Below are positions 19,096 to 29,145 of a DNA stretch of 36,527 nucleotides, piece after piece. The stretch covers positions 1-36,527 of the forward strand of contig JAAYRJ010000200.1 in assembly GCA_012518845.1 (NCBI GenBank), read 5' to 3'. The stretch comes from Clostridiaceae bacterium. Lineage in GTDB: Bacteria; Bacillota; Clostridia; Saccharofermentanales; DTU023. Positions within the stretch are counted from its first letter, which is position 1. Every line of letters starts with the position of its first letter. Made by a program: the position numbers and the translations under genes. The notes below the pieces were generated by a model. It ran no database searches. It saw only the letters and a list, made by a program, of their open reading frames with translations, and was not told where the DNA came from.

Positions 19096-20394
19096 CTAGT
19101 TCAACTTATTCATCAAATTTTGCCAGGCCAAGTGGAAAGCTCGCAGAACCGCAACTTTACGCACCCTATTTCTTTGACCTGAAATTAAATGTTTTATAAC
19201 ATGTGTTTGACCTTTATAATAAGAAGCGATGTAAACTGTACCAACTGGTTTTTCTTCACTGCCTCCATCAGGACCAGCAATGCCTGTAACTGAAATTGCA
19301 AGATCACTATTAAGGGTCTTTGCCGCACCTTCTGCCATTGCTAGAGCTGTTTCTTCACTGACAGCACCATGTTTTTCTAGAATTGATTGAGTCACCTGGA
19401 GAAGATTTTCTTTAGCTTCATTTGAATAGGAGATAATTGAACCTTTAAAGACACTTGAAACACCAGGTAGCTCGCCAAATTGAGCTGAGATTAAACCAGC
19501 TGTACATGATTCGGCAAAAGCAATTGTTTCATTTTTCTCCTTAAGTAAATCAAAAACAATTTCTGGTAAGGTTCTTTCTCCATCTTCATAAATATATTGG
19601 CCCAATCTTTGATAAATTTCTTCTGCCAATTGATCCAATGATAAAGAGTTAGATTCATTTTCTGAAATATTTTGTTCAGCAGAATCTTTTGCTATTCTTT
19701 CTGTCAAACGAAAACAAACTTCACCTGGTGATGCATAAGGTGCAATAGTTGGATTAACTTGTTGTTCAATTAAATCTTTGATTGCCATCTCTGCATTGGA
19801 TTCACCAATACCAATCATATGCAAAAAACGATTTTTGAAGCGATACTTTACCTTAGTCTCAAGCCAAGGAAACAAAGATTCTTCAAACATTAGCTTAAGT
19901 TCGTCTGGGGGTCCAGGTAGACAAGCAATAGCCTTTTTTTGACCATCAAAACCAAAAACTACAATTGCTCCTGGAGCTGTGCCATTGTTATTTGGCATTA
20001 CTGTGGCTCCTTCTGGCATCATTGCTTGTTTCCAATTATTTTGACAAGGAACTCTACCAGATGAAGTAAAATAAGCTTGAATATTTTTTTGTGAAACTTT
20101 ATCTAATACCAAAGGACGATTAGAAACTTTTGCTACTAAAGACATTGTAATATCATCAACTGTTGGACCAAGTCCTCCACTTGTAATTACTAAATCAGAC
20201 CTTGAAACAGCAGTTCTTAAAGTTTGCTCTAAACGCTCTTTGTTATCACCTACAACTGTTTGATAATAAGCGTTGATGCCTAATAAATTAAGTTGATTAG
20301 CAAGATAATGTGTATTTGTATTTAAAGTTTGTCCAATTAGTAGTTCAGTTCCAATTGCGACAATTTCAGCGGATTCAATCACTATTTGTTGCAT
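19096..20394 (-). CDS. cinA: CinA family protein (MoaB-like domain plus nicotinamide-nucleotide amidase domain)
   Basis: AEIVAIGTELLIGQTLNTNTHYLANQL, TSGGLGPTVDD; C-terminal AESCTAGLISAQFGELPGVSSVFKGSIISYSNEAK; upstream of recA. Confidence 0.96.
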   Translation of the reverse strand: MQQIVIESAEIVAIGTELLIGQTLNTNTHYLANQLNLLGINAYYQTVVGDNKERLEQTLRTAVSRSDLVITSGGLGPTVDDITMSLVAKVSNRPLVLDKVSQKNIQAYFTSSGRVPCQNNWKQAMMPEGATVMPNNNGTAPGAIVVFGFDGQKKAIACLPGPPDELKLMFEESLFPWLETKVKYRFKNRFLHMIGIGESNAEMAIKDLIEQQVNPTIAPYASPGEVCFRLTERIAKDSAEQNISENESNSLSLDQLAEEIYQRLGQYIYEDGERTLPEIVFDLLKEKNETIAFAESCTAGLISAQFGELPGVSSVFKGSIISYSNEAKENLLQVTQSILEKHGAVSEETALAMAEGAAKTLNSDLAISVTGIAGPDGGSEEKPVGTVYIASYYKGQTHVIKHLISGQRNRVRKVAVLRAFHLAWQNLMNKLN

Positions 20395-20415
20395 TATTGT
20401 TTACTCTTTCTACTC

Positions 20416-21279
20416 TTATACTTGATGATTAGCTTGTTTTTGCAAATATGAGTCCAAAGTGTTTTTTAGAAGCATGGCAATTGTCATTGGCCCTACTCCA
20501 CCTGGCACTGGTGTAATAGCTTTTACATGTGGTGCAACTTCTTCAAATTTAACATCACCTACAACTTGACCTTCATCATTTCGATTGATTGAAACATCAA
20601 TAATAACTTGATTTTCATTAGTAAAATCTTTGGTGACAAAATCTCTTTGCCCAGCAGAAGTTACAAGCAGATCAGCTTTTTGACAAATAGCTGCCAAGTT
20701 TTTTGTTTTAGAATGAGCAATTGTAACTGTGCAGTTTTCATTGAGTAAAAGTATTGCCATTGGCTTACCGACAATATTACTGCGTCCAATTACTACAGCA
20801 TTTTTCCCTATAAAATCAAATTTAATACTCTTTAACATTTGAATAATCCCGGCAGGCGTACAAGGTGAAAATCCATCACTACCCGCAAAAACACGACCAG
20901 AATTTATTGGATGAAAACCATCAACATCTTTTTCTGGGGAAATTGTCTCAATTACTTTTGCCTCAGAAATATGACTTGGCAAAGGTAATTGACATAGTAT
21001 TCCGTCCACGCTCGAATCCTGATTGAGGTCTTGAATTAAATTAAGTAAATCTTCTTCATGTGTATCTTCTGGAAGATGATGAATCTGAGAAATAATACCA
21101 ACTTGTTCGCAAGCAAGTTTTTTATTCCGTACATAAATTTTCGAAGCAGGATCTTCTCCCACCAAAATTACATCAAGACCTGGCGGTCTTTGATCCTTAT
21201 CCGTCTGCTCTTTAATCTGGTCCTTAATATTTAAACGTAAATTGGCAGCAATCGCTTTGCCATCAATAATTTGACTCAT
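20416..21279 (-). CDS. folD: Bifunctional methylenetetrahydrofolate dehydrogenase/cyclohydrolase FolD
   Basis: ILVGEDPASKIYVRNK, DGILCQLPLPSHI, VVIGRSNIVGKPMAILLL, TPVPGGVGPMTIAMLL. Confidence 0.97.
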   Translation of the reverse strand: MSQIIDGKAIAANLRLNIKDQIKEQTDKDQRPPGLDVILVGEDPASKIYVRNKKLACEQVGIISQIHHLPEDTHEEDLLNLIQDLNQDSSVDGILCQLPLPSHISEAKVIETISPEKDVDGFHPINSGRVFAGSDGFSPCTPAGIIQMLKSIKFDFIGKNAVVIGRSNIVGKPMAILLLNENCTVTIAHSKTKNLAAICQKADLLVTSAGQRDFVTKDFTNENQVIIDVSINRNDEGQVVGDVKFEEVAPHVKAITPVPGGVGPMTIAMLLKNTLDSYLQKQANHQV

Positions 21280-21305
21280 AACTTTTATAATCCTTAATAA
21301 TATAT

Positions 21306-24089
21306 TTATTCTTGTTCTTCTAATTGTTCTAAATATTCATCGAGGGTAATTAATACCGTTCTAGGTTTACTACCTTCTGGAGGACCGACATAGCCCAAAT
21401 CATGTAGACGATCAATAATTCTAGCTGCCCTTGGATAGCCTATACTTAAACGCCTTTGTAACAAAGAAATTGAAGCATAATCAGATTCTAAAATCAAATG
21501 CAAAGCATCTTCAAGCAATTCGTCTTCTTCCTCTTGTTCTGGCGCTGAACCTAAACCAGTTGTATCTTGAGAAGAAACTTGTTCAATTGCTTCTTGAACA
21601 GACTCATCATAATCTTCTTCATAATATTCCTTAAGATAACGAACTACGCGTTCAACTTCTCCATCAGTGACAAATGCTCCCTGACCACGTATTGGTTTTG
21701 AGGCACTTTGAGGATAATAAAGCATATCACCTTTGCCTAAAAGTTTTTCTGCACCGCCCATATCAAGTATGGTACGAGAGTCAACTTGTGAAGCAACAGT
21801 AAAGGCAATTCGCGAAGGAATATTAGCTTTTATCACACCAGTAATAACATCTACCGATGGTCTTTGAGTAGCGATTATCAAATGAATACCTGCTGCTCTC
21901 GCCATAGCTGTAAGTCTGGCAATGGCATCTTCAACTTCTTTGGGTGTAGTCGCCATTAAATCACTTAACTCATCAATAATAATAACAATTGCAGGTAATT
22001 TTTCTCCTTCAATTTGTTTAGATTCAATAAGCAAATTGTAGGCTGAGAAGTCTCTAACTGAGTTGTCTGCAAATTTATTGTAACGATCTTCCATTTCGGT
22101 AATCGCCCAATTTAGAGCTCCATAAGCTTTTTTTGGATCAGTAACAACTGGCAACAGCAAATGTGGAATACCGTTATAAACATTTAATTCAACTACTTTT
22201 GGATCCACCATGATCATTTTCAAGTCTTCAGGACTTGAGCGGTAAATTAATGAAATAATTATTGAATTAATACAGACAGATTTTCCAGAACCTGTAGCAC
22301 CGGCAATTAATACATGTGGCATTTTAGCTAAATCACAGAGAATCTCATTTCCTTGAATATCTCTACCAAGTCCAGCTGTTAACAACGAATCACTTTTTCT
22401 AAAAGCTTCCGAATCTATGATTCCGCTAAGTAAAACTGGCTGGGTTTCTTTGTTGGGAATCTCAATCCCTATAGCAGATTTTCCAGGTATTGGAGCCTCA
22501 ATTCTAACACCAATTGCTGCAAGTGATAAAGCAATATCATCAGCTAAATTTGTAATCTTCGAAACTTTAACACCTGGTCCAGGTGCTAACTCAAAACGTG
22601 TAATCGTAGGTCCTGTTGTATAATTAACAACTTTTGCATCTACACCAAAATCATTTAAAGTTTGTTCTAATCTAACCCCTAAATCTTGGATATGATTTAT
22701 GGTTTCGTCATCCTGTTTTATGACTTGCTCTTTATTTAGTAATGAAATATCTGGTGGGATATAAACATCCGTAAATGAAATTTGTTTTTTCTTGCCAGAA
22801 TCCAGCTTATATTCAGGTGTCGTGGAACTATCAGAACGATCTTCCCAATGTGATCTGCCCTGATCTTCAAGAATTTCTATATCTGCTTCTTTTATAAGAT
22901 GTTCTTGTTCACTATCTGATTTAGAAGCAACTTTCTCTGGTTGGTCAATATTGTTTTCTGCTTTACTTTGAGAAGCTTTCGTTTCCGTTTGATCTTTTAC
23001 AATATCAGATTCTGAGGAAACTTCATCACTAGTAGTTTCAACTTGATCAATACTTTGACTTGTTTCATTTGTAGTTTGTTTAATTTCCTCGTTTGAAAAG
23101 TTAGGAAACTCAGGCTGAAAATCGTATGGTGACTCAGAATCAGCATCTGTTATCCATGATCCTTCTGGCATATCATAATTAGGTTGAAACGGCTCTTCAT
23201 ATTCAATGTTTTTCTCTTTAGCATATTCTTGTTTGAGCCATTCCGAAGATACATTGTGAGGATCTTCGAGATTTTTATTTTTGCTTAAATCGAAATCATA
23301 TCCTTCTTTATAAAGCTCTATTTCTGATTCTGCTTCTGACTCGTCATCCATAACTAATCCATAAAGTTCTGCTTCGTGTTCTTTAGCTTCTGCCAAGGCT
23401 TCACTTTCAAGTTTAGCAGCCTCTTCTTCTGCTAAACGTTGTTCTTCTTTTGCTTCATTTTTAAGTCTTCTTTTTTCTTCAAGTTTTTCTTTTGTGTTTT
23501 GAATCATTTCTGCAGATTTTTCGAGATATTGAGTATAAGAAAGATTAAAGATAACTATTGCCAAAGCTAAAATCATTGCTGCAACAATTATTATTGCTCC
23601 AACTTTACCTGCAACAACTATGAGTGAAAGTCCTAAAATTCCACCTATTAAACCACCACTCCAAACAGAAGATTCAAAAATTATTTCCGGTTTCAAACCT
23701 GATTCCCAGAACATAGATATGGCTTTAAAAACTGATGGTTTTTCTCCATTAGAGGTAACATTATAAACTCTGCTTGGATCAAGTTGAAAAACGGAAATTA
23801 AGACAACGCAAGCAAGAAACAACAAAAGTATGCAATTTTTCCTAGTAGTTGAGATTCTCGCTGCTTTAGAGAGTAATCTATCAATTGCGATAATTAATAA
23901 AAAAACTGGTAAAACTGTTCCTAAAGTACCAAAAAGTCCTTGAATTATTGTTTGCAATAAATTTCCTAAAAAACCAGTTTTTGCAGCAGGTACCCATAAA
24001 ACAATAGCAAAAAAGATAGCAATTGCTATCAGAAAAAGAGAAATAATTTCATTCTTACGATTTGCTTTTTTTTCAAATTTATTTTCCAA
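21306..24089 (-). CDS. DNA translocase FtsK/SpoIIIE
   Basis: N-terminal TM segments, acidic linker, LIAGATGSGKSVCINSIIISL, C-terminal gamma wHTH (SISLLQRRLSIGYPRAARIIDRLHDLGYV). Confidence 0.96.
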   Translation of the reverse strand: MENKFEKKANRKNEIISLFLIAIAIFFAIVLWVPAAKTGFLGNLLQTIIQGLFGTLGTVLPVFLLIIAIDRLLSKAARISTTRKNCILLLFLACVVLISVFQLDPSRVYNVTSNGEKPSVFKAISMFWESGLKPEIIFESSVWSGGLIGGILGLSLIVVAGKVGAIIIVAAMILALAIVIFNLSYTQYLEKSAEMIQNTKEKLEEKRRLKNEAKEEQRLAEEEAAKLESEALAEAKEHEAELYGLVMDDESEAESEIELYKEGYDFDLSKNKNLEDPHNVSSEWLKQEYAKEKNIEYEEPFQPNYDMPEGSWITDADSESPYDFQPEFPNFSNEEIKQTTNETSQSIDQVETTSDEVSSESDIVKDQTETKASQSKAENNIDQPEKVASKSDSEQEHLIKEADIEILEDQGRSHWEDRSDSSTTPEYKLDSGKKKQISFTDVYIPPDISLLNKEQVIKQDDETINHIQDLGVRLEQTLNDFGVDAKVVNYTTGPTITRFELAPGPGVKVSKITNLADDIALSLAAIGVRIEAPIPGKSAIGIEIPNKETQPVLLSGIIDSEAFRKSDSLLTAGLGRDIQGNEILCDLAKMPHVLIAGATGSGKSVCINSIIISLIYRSSPEDLKMIMVDPKVVELNVYNGIPHLLLPVVTDPKKAYGALNWAITEMEDRYNKFADNSVRDFSAYNLLIESKQIEGEKLPAIVIIIDELSDLMATTPKEVEDAIARLTAMARAAGIHLIIATQRPSVDVITGVIKANIPSRIAFTVASQVDSRTILDMGGAEKLLGKGDMLYYPQSASKPIRGQGAFVTDGEVERVVRYLKEYYEEDYDESVQEAIEQVSSQDTTGLGSAPEQEEEDELLEDALHLILESDYASISLLQRRLSIGYPRAARIIDRLHDLGYVGPPEGSKPRTVLITLDEYLEQLEEQE

Positions 24090-24654
24090 CGCCTGTTTCT
24101 TCCTCTCTTAATATTTTGTCCGTCAGTAATATGGCTAGCATCGTTTTAGAATCTGTGATTTTATTTGCATAGACTTTTTCTAAAGCATCATCAAAGCTTA
24201 ATTTTTTGACTTCTAAAAATTCGCCAGGATCTAATTTATTTTCACCAATTGTTAAGTTCCTTGCCAAAAAAATCTTTATTTTCTCGCTACAATAACCAGG
24301 TGTAGGATAAAACTCGGTTAACAGCTCCCAATTTTTTGCTGAAATACCTAATTCTTCCTTTAACTCTCGTTGAGCGCAAAGGAGATAATCTTCATCTTTT
24401 TCCAACTTACCTGCAGGAATTTCAAGCATATCTTGTTTTACAGAAATTCGATATTGTTTGACTAGATATATATTTTGCTCAGCATCTAAGGCGAGGACAC
24501 ATGCCCCACCATTATGATGTACCACCTCTCTTATTGAATTTGTATCATCTATCAATTTTACTTGAGCCTTCTCAACAGTAAAAACTTTACCTTCAAATAA
24601 AATATCACTTTCTATTATTTTTTCATAGAATTTGCTTAGATGATCGTCTTTCAT
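24079..24654 (-). CDS. NUDIX hydrolase (ADP-ribose pyrophosphatase-like)
   Basis: Nudix box-like GKLEKDEDYLLCAQRELKEELGI; 11-bp overlap with ftsK/spoIIIE. Confidence 0.92.
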   Translation of the reverse strand: MKDDHLSKFYEKIIESDILFEGKVFTVEKAQVKLIDDTNSIREVVHHNGGACVLALDAEQNIYLVKQYRISVKQDMLEIPAGKLEKDEDYLLCAQRELKEELGISAKNWELLTEFYPTPGYCSEKIKIFLARNLTIGENKLDPGEFLEVKKLSFDDALEKVYANKITDSKTMLAILLTDKILREEETGVGK

Positions 24655-25097
24655 TCTCGATTCCTTTCTATTTCTGCAACCGCAAGTTGATCACATCGAT
24701 TGTTATACTCATTATCAGCATGTCCTTTGACCCAGATCCAATTAATTTGATGGGGTTCAGTTAATGAAATTAATTCTTGCCACAAATCACTATTAGCAAC
24801 GGGCTGTTTGGCTGAGTTTTTCCAATTATTCTTTTGCCAATTCTCTATCCAATTTTCATTAAAAGCTTTAACTAAATATGCTGAATCACTATATAAATTA
24901 ATTTGACATGGTCTATTTAATGCCTTAAGAGCTTCAATCGCTGCCGTCAATTCCATTCGATTATTAGTAGTATTATTCACAAAACCAGATATTTCTTTTT
25001 CGTGTTGACCAACTTTTAAAATTGCTGCCCAGCCACCTGGTCCAGGATTACCTGAACAAGCACCATCAGTGTAAATATCTACTGTTGTCAATTGCAT
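24651..25097 (-). CDS. rnhA: Ribonuclease HI
   Basis: VDIYTDGACSGNPGPGGWAAIL, NRMELTAAIEAL, WVKGHADNEYNNRCDQLA; start set at MQLTTVD (ORF-track 25118). Confidence 0.95.
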   Translation of the reverse strand: MQLTTVDIYTDGACSGNPGPGGWAAILKVGQHEKEISGFVNNTTNNRMELTAAIEALKALNRPCQINLYSDSAYLVKAFNENWIENWQKNNWKNSAKQPVANSDLWQELISLTEPHQINWIWVKGHADNEYNNRCDQLAVAEIERNRE

Positions 25098-25298
25098 TAT
25101 CACCATCTCCAAAATCATTTTCTAAAAGCAACTTTTTGAAAATAAACATACAGATTAATCATATCACAAAATTAGAATAACACTTATTTATTCTTAATTT
25201 TTAGCATAAAACAAATAGATAATTGTTCTTATTTTATTGATATTTTTACCCTATTTGATGCGTATGGTATATAATAATGTTTGTACATATTAGAACGT

Positions 25299-25321
25299 TT
25301 GAGAATCATGCTCATTCTTAA
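25299..25321 (+). promoter_or_regulatory. 5' UTR hairpin immediately upstream of the RBS of the F420-ligase-like gene
   Basis: TTGAGAAT-CATGCTC-ATTCTTAA (8-bp stem with one G:U), then CAAAAGGAG RBS. Confidence 0.4.
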
Positions 25322-25337
25322 CAAAAGGAGAATCTAT

Positions 25338-26546
25338 ATGAAACGTTATATTGGAACAGTCGCACGAGGAGTAAGAACCCCAATTTTTGATGAAGGTGAT
25401 GATCTTGCGATTATGCTTCCGGAAATCATCCTCAAAGCCTCAGAAACGGAAAACTTTGCCTTAAGGGATAAAGATGTACTGGCAATTACAGAGTCAATTG
25501 TCGCAAGAGCCCAAGGCAATTATGCCGATATTCATGATATTGAAAAAGACTTAAGAAAGAAACTTGATGGGGTCGAGGAAATTGGACTTGTACTACCTAT
25601 TTTATCTCGAAATCGCTTTTCTATTTTACTTAAAGGAATTGCTAATGCAGTAAAAAGGGTTTACCTCCAATTAAGCTTTCCTGCAGATGAAGTGGGTAAT
25701 CAATTATTTGATCCTAATTTGTTGCTTACAACTACTATAAATCCGTATACAGACGTTCTAAACGAAGAGCAGTTTTATAATAATTTTGGTAAATCTGAAC
25801 ATCCTTTTACAGGTGTTAATTATATTCAACTATATAGAGATATAGTTGAAGAAGCAGGCGCTGAGTGTACAATTATTTTTGCCAATGATTGTTCAAAAAT
25901 TTTAGACTATACAAAATATGTAATCGCTTGTGATGTTCATACTAGAAAAACAAGTGTTGAAAAACTAAAAAAAGCTGGAGCTGAGTTTGTGTTAGATTTA
26001 ACTCACCTTTTAAATGAACCTACAAAAGCACATGGTTATAATGAACAATATGGTTTACTAGGCTCTAATAAAGCAGATGAAACTACAATTAAATTATTTC
26101 CTAGAGACTGCCAAAAACTTACAGAACAAATTGCCCAAAGATTATTTGAACTTTCTGGCAAAAAAATCGAAGTCATGATTTATGGTGATGGTGCTTTTAA
26201 AGACCCAGTTGGTAAAATTTGGGAGCTTGCAGATCCTGTCGTTTCACCTGCCTATACTTCTGGCCTCAAAGGTACGCCAAATGAATTAAAAATAAAATAT
26301 CTTGCAGATAGTGATTATAAAGATCTAAGTGCGGAAGAAAAACAAGCAGAAATCACAAAACGGATTGTCGAAAAAGATAATTCGGATATACAATCCCAAG
26401 ACGAAAATATTTTTGAAGGAACTACTCCAAGAAACTTAACTGATTTGCTGGGCTCTTTGGCTGATCTTGTTTCAGGTTCTGGTGACAAAGGCACTCCAAT
26501 AGTTTACATACAGGGATATTTCGATAACTTTAGTGATGGTTATTAA
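25338..26546 (+). CDS. Coenzyme F420-0:L-glutamate ligase-like protein (CofE/FbiB family)
   Basis: DKDVLAITESIVARAQGNY, GLVLPILSRNRFSILLKGIA, YGDGAFKDPVGKIWELADPVVSPAYTSGLKGTPNELKIKYL resemble this family; start at MKRYIGTVARG with AAAGGAG upstream. Confidence 0.8.
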   Translation: MKRYIGTVARGVRTPIFDEGDDLAIMLPEIILKASETENFALRDKDVLAITESIVARAQGNYADIHDIEKDLRKKLDGVEEIGLVLPILSRNRFSILLKGIANAVKRVYLQLSFPADEVGNQLFDPNLLLTTTINPYTDVLNEEQFYNNFGKSEHPFTGVNYIQLYRDIVEEAGAECTIIFANDCSKILDYTKYVIACDVHTRKTSVEKLKKAGAEFVLDLTHLLNEPTKAHGYNEQYGLLGSNKADETTIKLFPRDCQKLTEQIAQRLFELSGKKIEVMIYGDGAFKDPVGKIWELADPVVSPAYTSGLKGTPNELKIKYLADSDYKDLSAEEKQAEITKRIVEKDNSDIQSQDENIFEGTTPRNLTDLLGSLADLVSGSGDKGTPIVYIQGYFDNFSDGY

Positions 26547-26569
26547 TAATTAGAGAAGTTTTTGTTTAT

Positions 26570-26607
26570 TTTAAAATGTCCCATTCTTAGGAAAGGGACA
26601 TTTTAAA
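26570..26607. terminator. Bidirectional terminator between convergent genes
   Basis: TTTAAAATGTCCC-12 nt-GGGACATTTTAAA, perfect 13-bp stem with A/T ends. Confidence 0.85.
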
Positions 26608-26612
26608 TTTAA

Positions 26613-27860
26613 TTAATCTGACAAACTATGAATAAATAAGCCACTTCTTAATTTTGGCTCAAACCAAGTCGATTTAGGTGGCATCAACATATCTGCATCT
26701 GCCACAGCAAATAGCTCAGAAATAGAGGTTGGATACAAAGCAAAGCCTACTTCCATCTCTCCGTTATCAACTCTTCTTTCTAATTCTTTCAGTCCTCTGA
26801 TCCCACCAACAAAGTCAATTCGATTGTCTGTACGCGGATCTTTTATTCCTAAAATTGGATCTAGCAAATTATTTTGCAAAATAGATACATCTAGATTATC
26901 GATGACATCATTGGGATCATATGTATTATCTTTGGCTTTGAGAATATACCATTCTCCAGCTAAATACATAGAAAACTCTGTCTTGGTTTGTGGTTTATAA
27001 ATTTCTTTACCAAATTTTTCCAGTTCGAACTTCTTGGAAATTCCGTCTAAAAATTCATTTTCAGAAAAACCATTTAAGTCTTTGACTAAACGATTGTAAT
27101 CATAAATCATTAATTCTTCATCCGGGAAAAGAACTGATAAAAAATAATTAAACGATTCATCACCAGTATAGTCTGGATTAGCTTGACGACGCATTTCTGC
27201 AACTTTTACAGCAGATGCACTACGGTGATGTCCATCAGCAATGTATAAGGCTTCTAATTTATCAAATTCAGAAACTAAGTTTGAAATTATCTTTTGATCC
27301 TTGATTAGCCAAATCTCATGGCTTATCCCATCTTCGGCTACAAATTGAATATCTGATTTATTTTCCTTAACTTGTGAAATTTGATCAGCTATTTTTTGCT
27401 TTTGCCTATATGCTAGAAAAATAGGACCCGTGTTAGCATCAAGTGCATCAACATGTTTGATTCGATCAATCTGTTTATCTTCTCTAGTTTTTTCATGCTT
27501 TTTAATAACATTATTTTTGTAATCATCTACAGAAGTAGCACAAACAAGACCTGTTTGACTTCTATCGCCCATAGTTAATTGATAGAGATACAAATATGGT
27601 TCTTGATCTTGCACGAAGATTTTAGTTTCGATCATTTTAGAAAAATTTTCTTTAGCCTTTTGATAGACTCTTTGATCATATGTTGAAATCGACTGATCCA
27701 ATGTTGTTTCTGCCCGGTCAATCCTTAAAAAACTATATGGTTTATCTTGAATTTCCTGGTAGGCTTCTTGACGATTCATCACATCATAAGGTAGAGCTGC
27801 TACTTTTTTTGCATACTGATTTTGCGGTCTAATTGCTTTAAAAGGTCTAATTTTGGCCAT
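26613..27860 (-). CDS. DUF1015 family protein
   Basis: IRPFKAIRP...AALPYDVMNRQEA, YIADGHHRSASA, VGGIRGLKELERRVDNGEMEVGFALYPTSI; downstream of serA, a common context. Confidence 0.93.
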   Translation of the reverse strand: MAKIRPFKAIRPQNQYAKKVAALPYDVMNRQEAYQEIQDKPYSFLRIDRAETTLDQSISTYDQRVYQKAKENFSKMIETKIFVQDQEPYLYLYQLTMGDRSQTGLVCATSVDDYKNNVIKKHEKTREDKQIDRIKHVDALDANTGPIFLAYRQKQKIADQISQVKENKSDIQFVAEDGISHEIWLIKDQKIISNLVSEFDKLEALYIADGHHRSASAVKVAEMRRQANPDYTGDESFNYFLSVLFPDEELMIYDYNRLVKDLNGFSENEFLDGISKKFELEKFGKEIYKPQTKTEFSMYLAGEWYILKAKDNTYDPNDVIDNLDVSILQNNLLDPILGIKDPRTDNRIDFVGGIRGLKELERRVDNGEMEVGFALYPTSISELFAVADADMLMPPKSTWFEPKLRSGLFIHSLSD

Positions 27861-27933
27861 GGCTTAAAACTTTCTTTTTATTTTAAATTTTGTTAGAAAT
27901 TGTCATTAATCTTTAATTCTTTAATTCGTAAAT

Positions 27934-29115
27934 TTAATATCCTTCACCAATTAGTCTTCTTACTCTGGTTACACCTTCAATTGATTCTAACATTGTGATG
28001 GTCTGTCTACCAACATCATCATCTATATCTAGCATTGTATAAGCCCACTCCTCCTTATGACGGTTGCTTAATCTTGCAATATTAATATGTTGACTGGCTA
28101 GAATATTTGTAATTTGACCAATCATATTTGGAATATTACGATGAAGAACCGTTAGACGTTGTTTTGAATTGCAGATGCCAAAATCAAAGTCGGGGAAATT
28201 AACAGAATTATGAATATTTCCATTAATAATATAATCTTGCATTTGCTCAACAACCATTTTAGCGGCATTATATTCACTCTCTAAAGTTGAAGCACCTAGG
28301 TGTGGAATATTGATGGTTTTTGGTAAATTCAAAGTTTCTTTCTCAGGAAAATCTACAACATAGTGAGAAACGATACCCGCATTGATTGCTTTTCCTAGTG
28401 CCTGATTATCTACTAAACCATCTCTTGCTAAATTAATTAAACAAAGTCCTGGTTTTGCTTTTTTCAAAAGTTCGGCATTGACTGTATTGGCAGTATCTTT
28501 ATTGTATGGAATATGCAAAGTGATAAAATCACATTTAGAAAACAAGAATTCCAATTCATTGGCTCTTTTTACTTTATGGCTTAAGCCCCAAGCATGTTTA
28601 ACCGTTAAATAAGGATCATAACCATAGACTTTCATGCCAAAGTTAACACCCATATTAGCAACTTTTGCTCCAATCTCACCTAAGCCTATTATTCCAAGTG
28701 TTTTACCATAAAGTTCTGGACCTACAAATTCTTTTTTACCTGATTCGACTTCTTTTTTAATATCGGATTTACCATTAAGACCTTCTGTCCAAGATAGCGC
28801 CTCAACAATGTTTCTAGAAGCCATAATCATTGCCAATGCTACAAGTTCTTTAACTCCATTTGCATTTGCTCCTGGTGCATTACAGACAACAATTCCCGCT
28901 TCAGAACAACGTTCAAGTGGAATATTATTTACCCCTGATCCTGCCCTACCAATAAATTTTAACTCTGAATTAAACTCTAAGTCGTGCAAATCTTTACTCC
29001 GCACTAAAATCGCATCTGGATTGTTAGATTTATCATCCACAATAAAATTATTATTGACTTTATATAATGCTTTTGGATCAATATTATTTACAGTTTTAAT
29101 TATATAATCTTTCAT
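27934..29115 (-). CDS. serA: D-3-phosphoglycerate dehydrogenase with C-terminal ACT domain
   Basis: GKTLGIIGLGEIGAKVANMG, LINLARDGLVDNQALG, HLGASTLESEYNAA; ACT-like NIPNMIGQITNILASQHINIARL. Confidence 0.94.
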   Translation of the reverse strand: MKDYIIKTVNNIDPKALYKVNNNFIVDDKSNNPDAILVRSKDLHDLEFNSELKFIGRAGSGVNNIPLERCSEAGIVVCNAPGANANGVKELVALAMIMASRNIVEALSWTEGLNGKSDIKKEVESGKKEFVGPELYGKTLGIIGLGEIGAKVANMGVNFGMKVYGYDPYLTVKHAWGLSHKVKRANELEFLFSKCDFITLHIPYNKDTANTVNAELLKKAKPGLCLINLARDGLVDNQALGKAINAGIVSHYVVDFPEKETLNLPKTINIPHLGASTLESEYNAAKMVVEQMQDYIINGNIHNSVNFPDFDFGICNSKQRLTVLHRNIPNMIGQITNILASQHINIARLSNRHKEEWAYTMLDIDDDVGRQTITMLESIEGVTRVRRLIGEGY

Positions 29116-29145
29116 TTTTTCTTCCTTTGCTTAGATATTTATAAA

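Noticed and set aside
1-25118. The long minus-strand gene run as a novel system
   Set aside because: Gene order (cinA-recA, rnc-smc-ftsY, ffh-rpsP-rimM-trmD-rplS-ylqF-rnhB) is standard Firmicutes housekeeping synteny.
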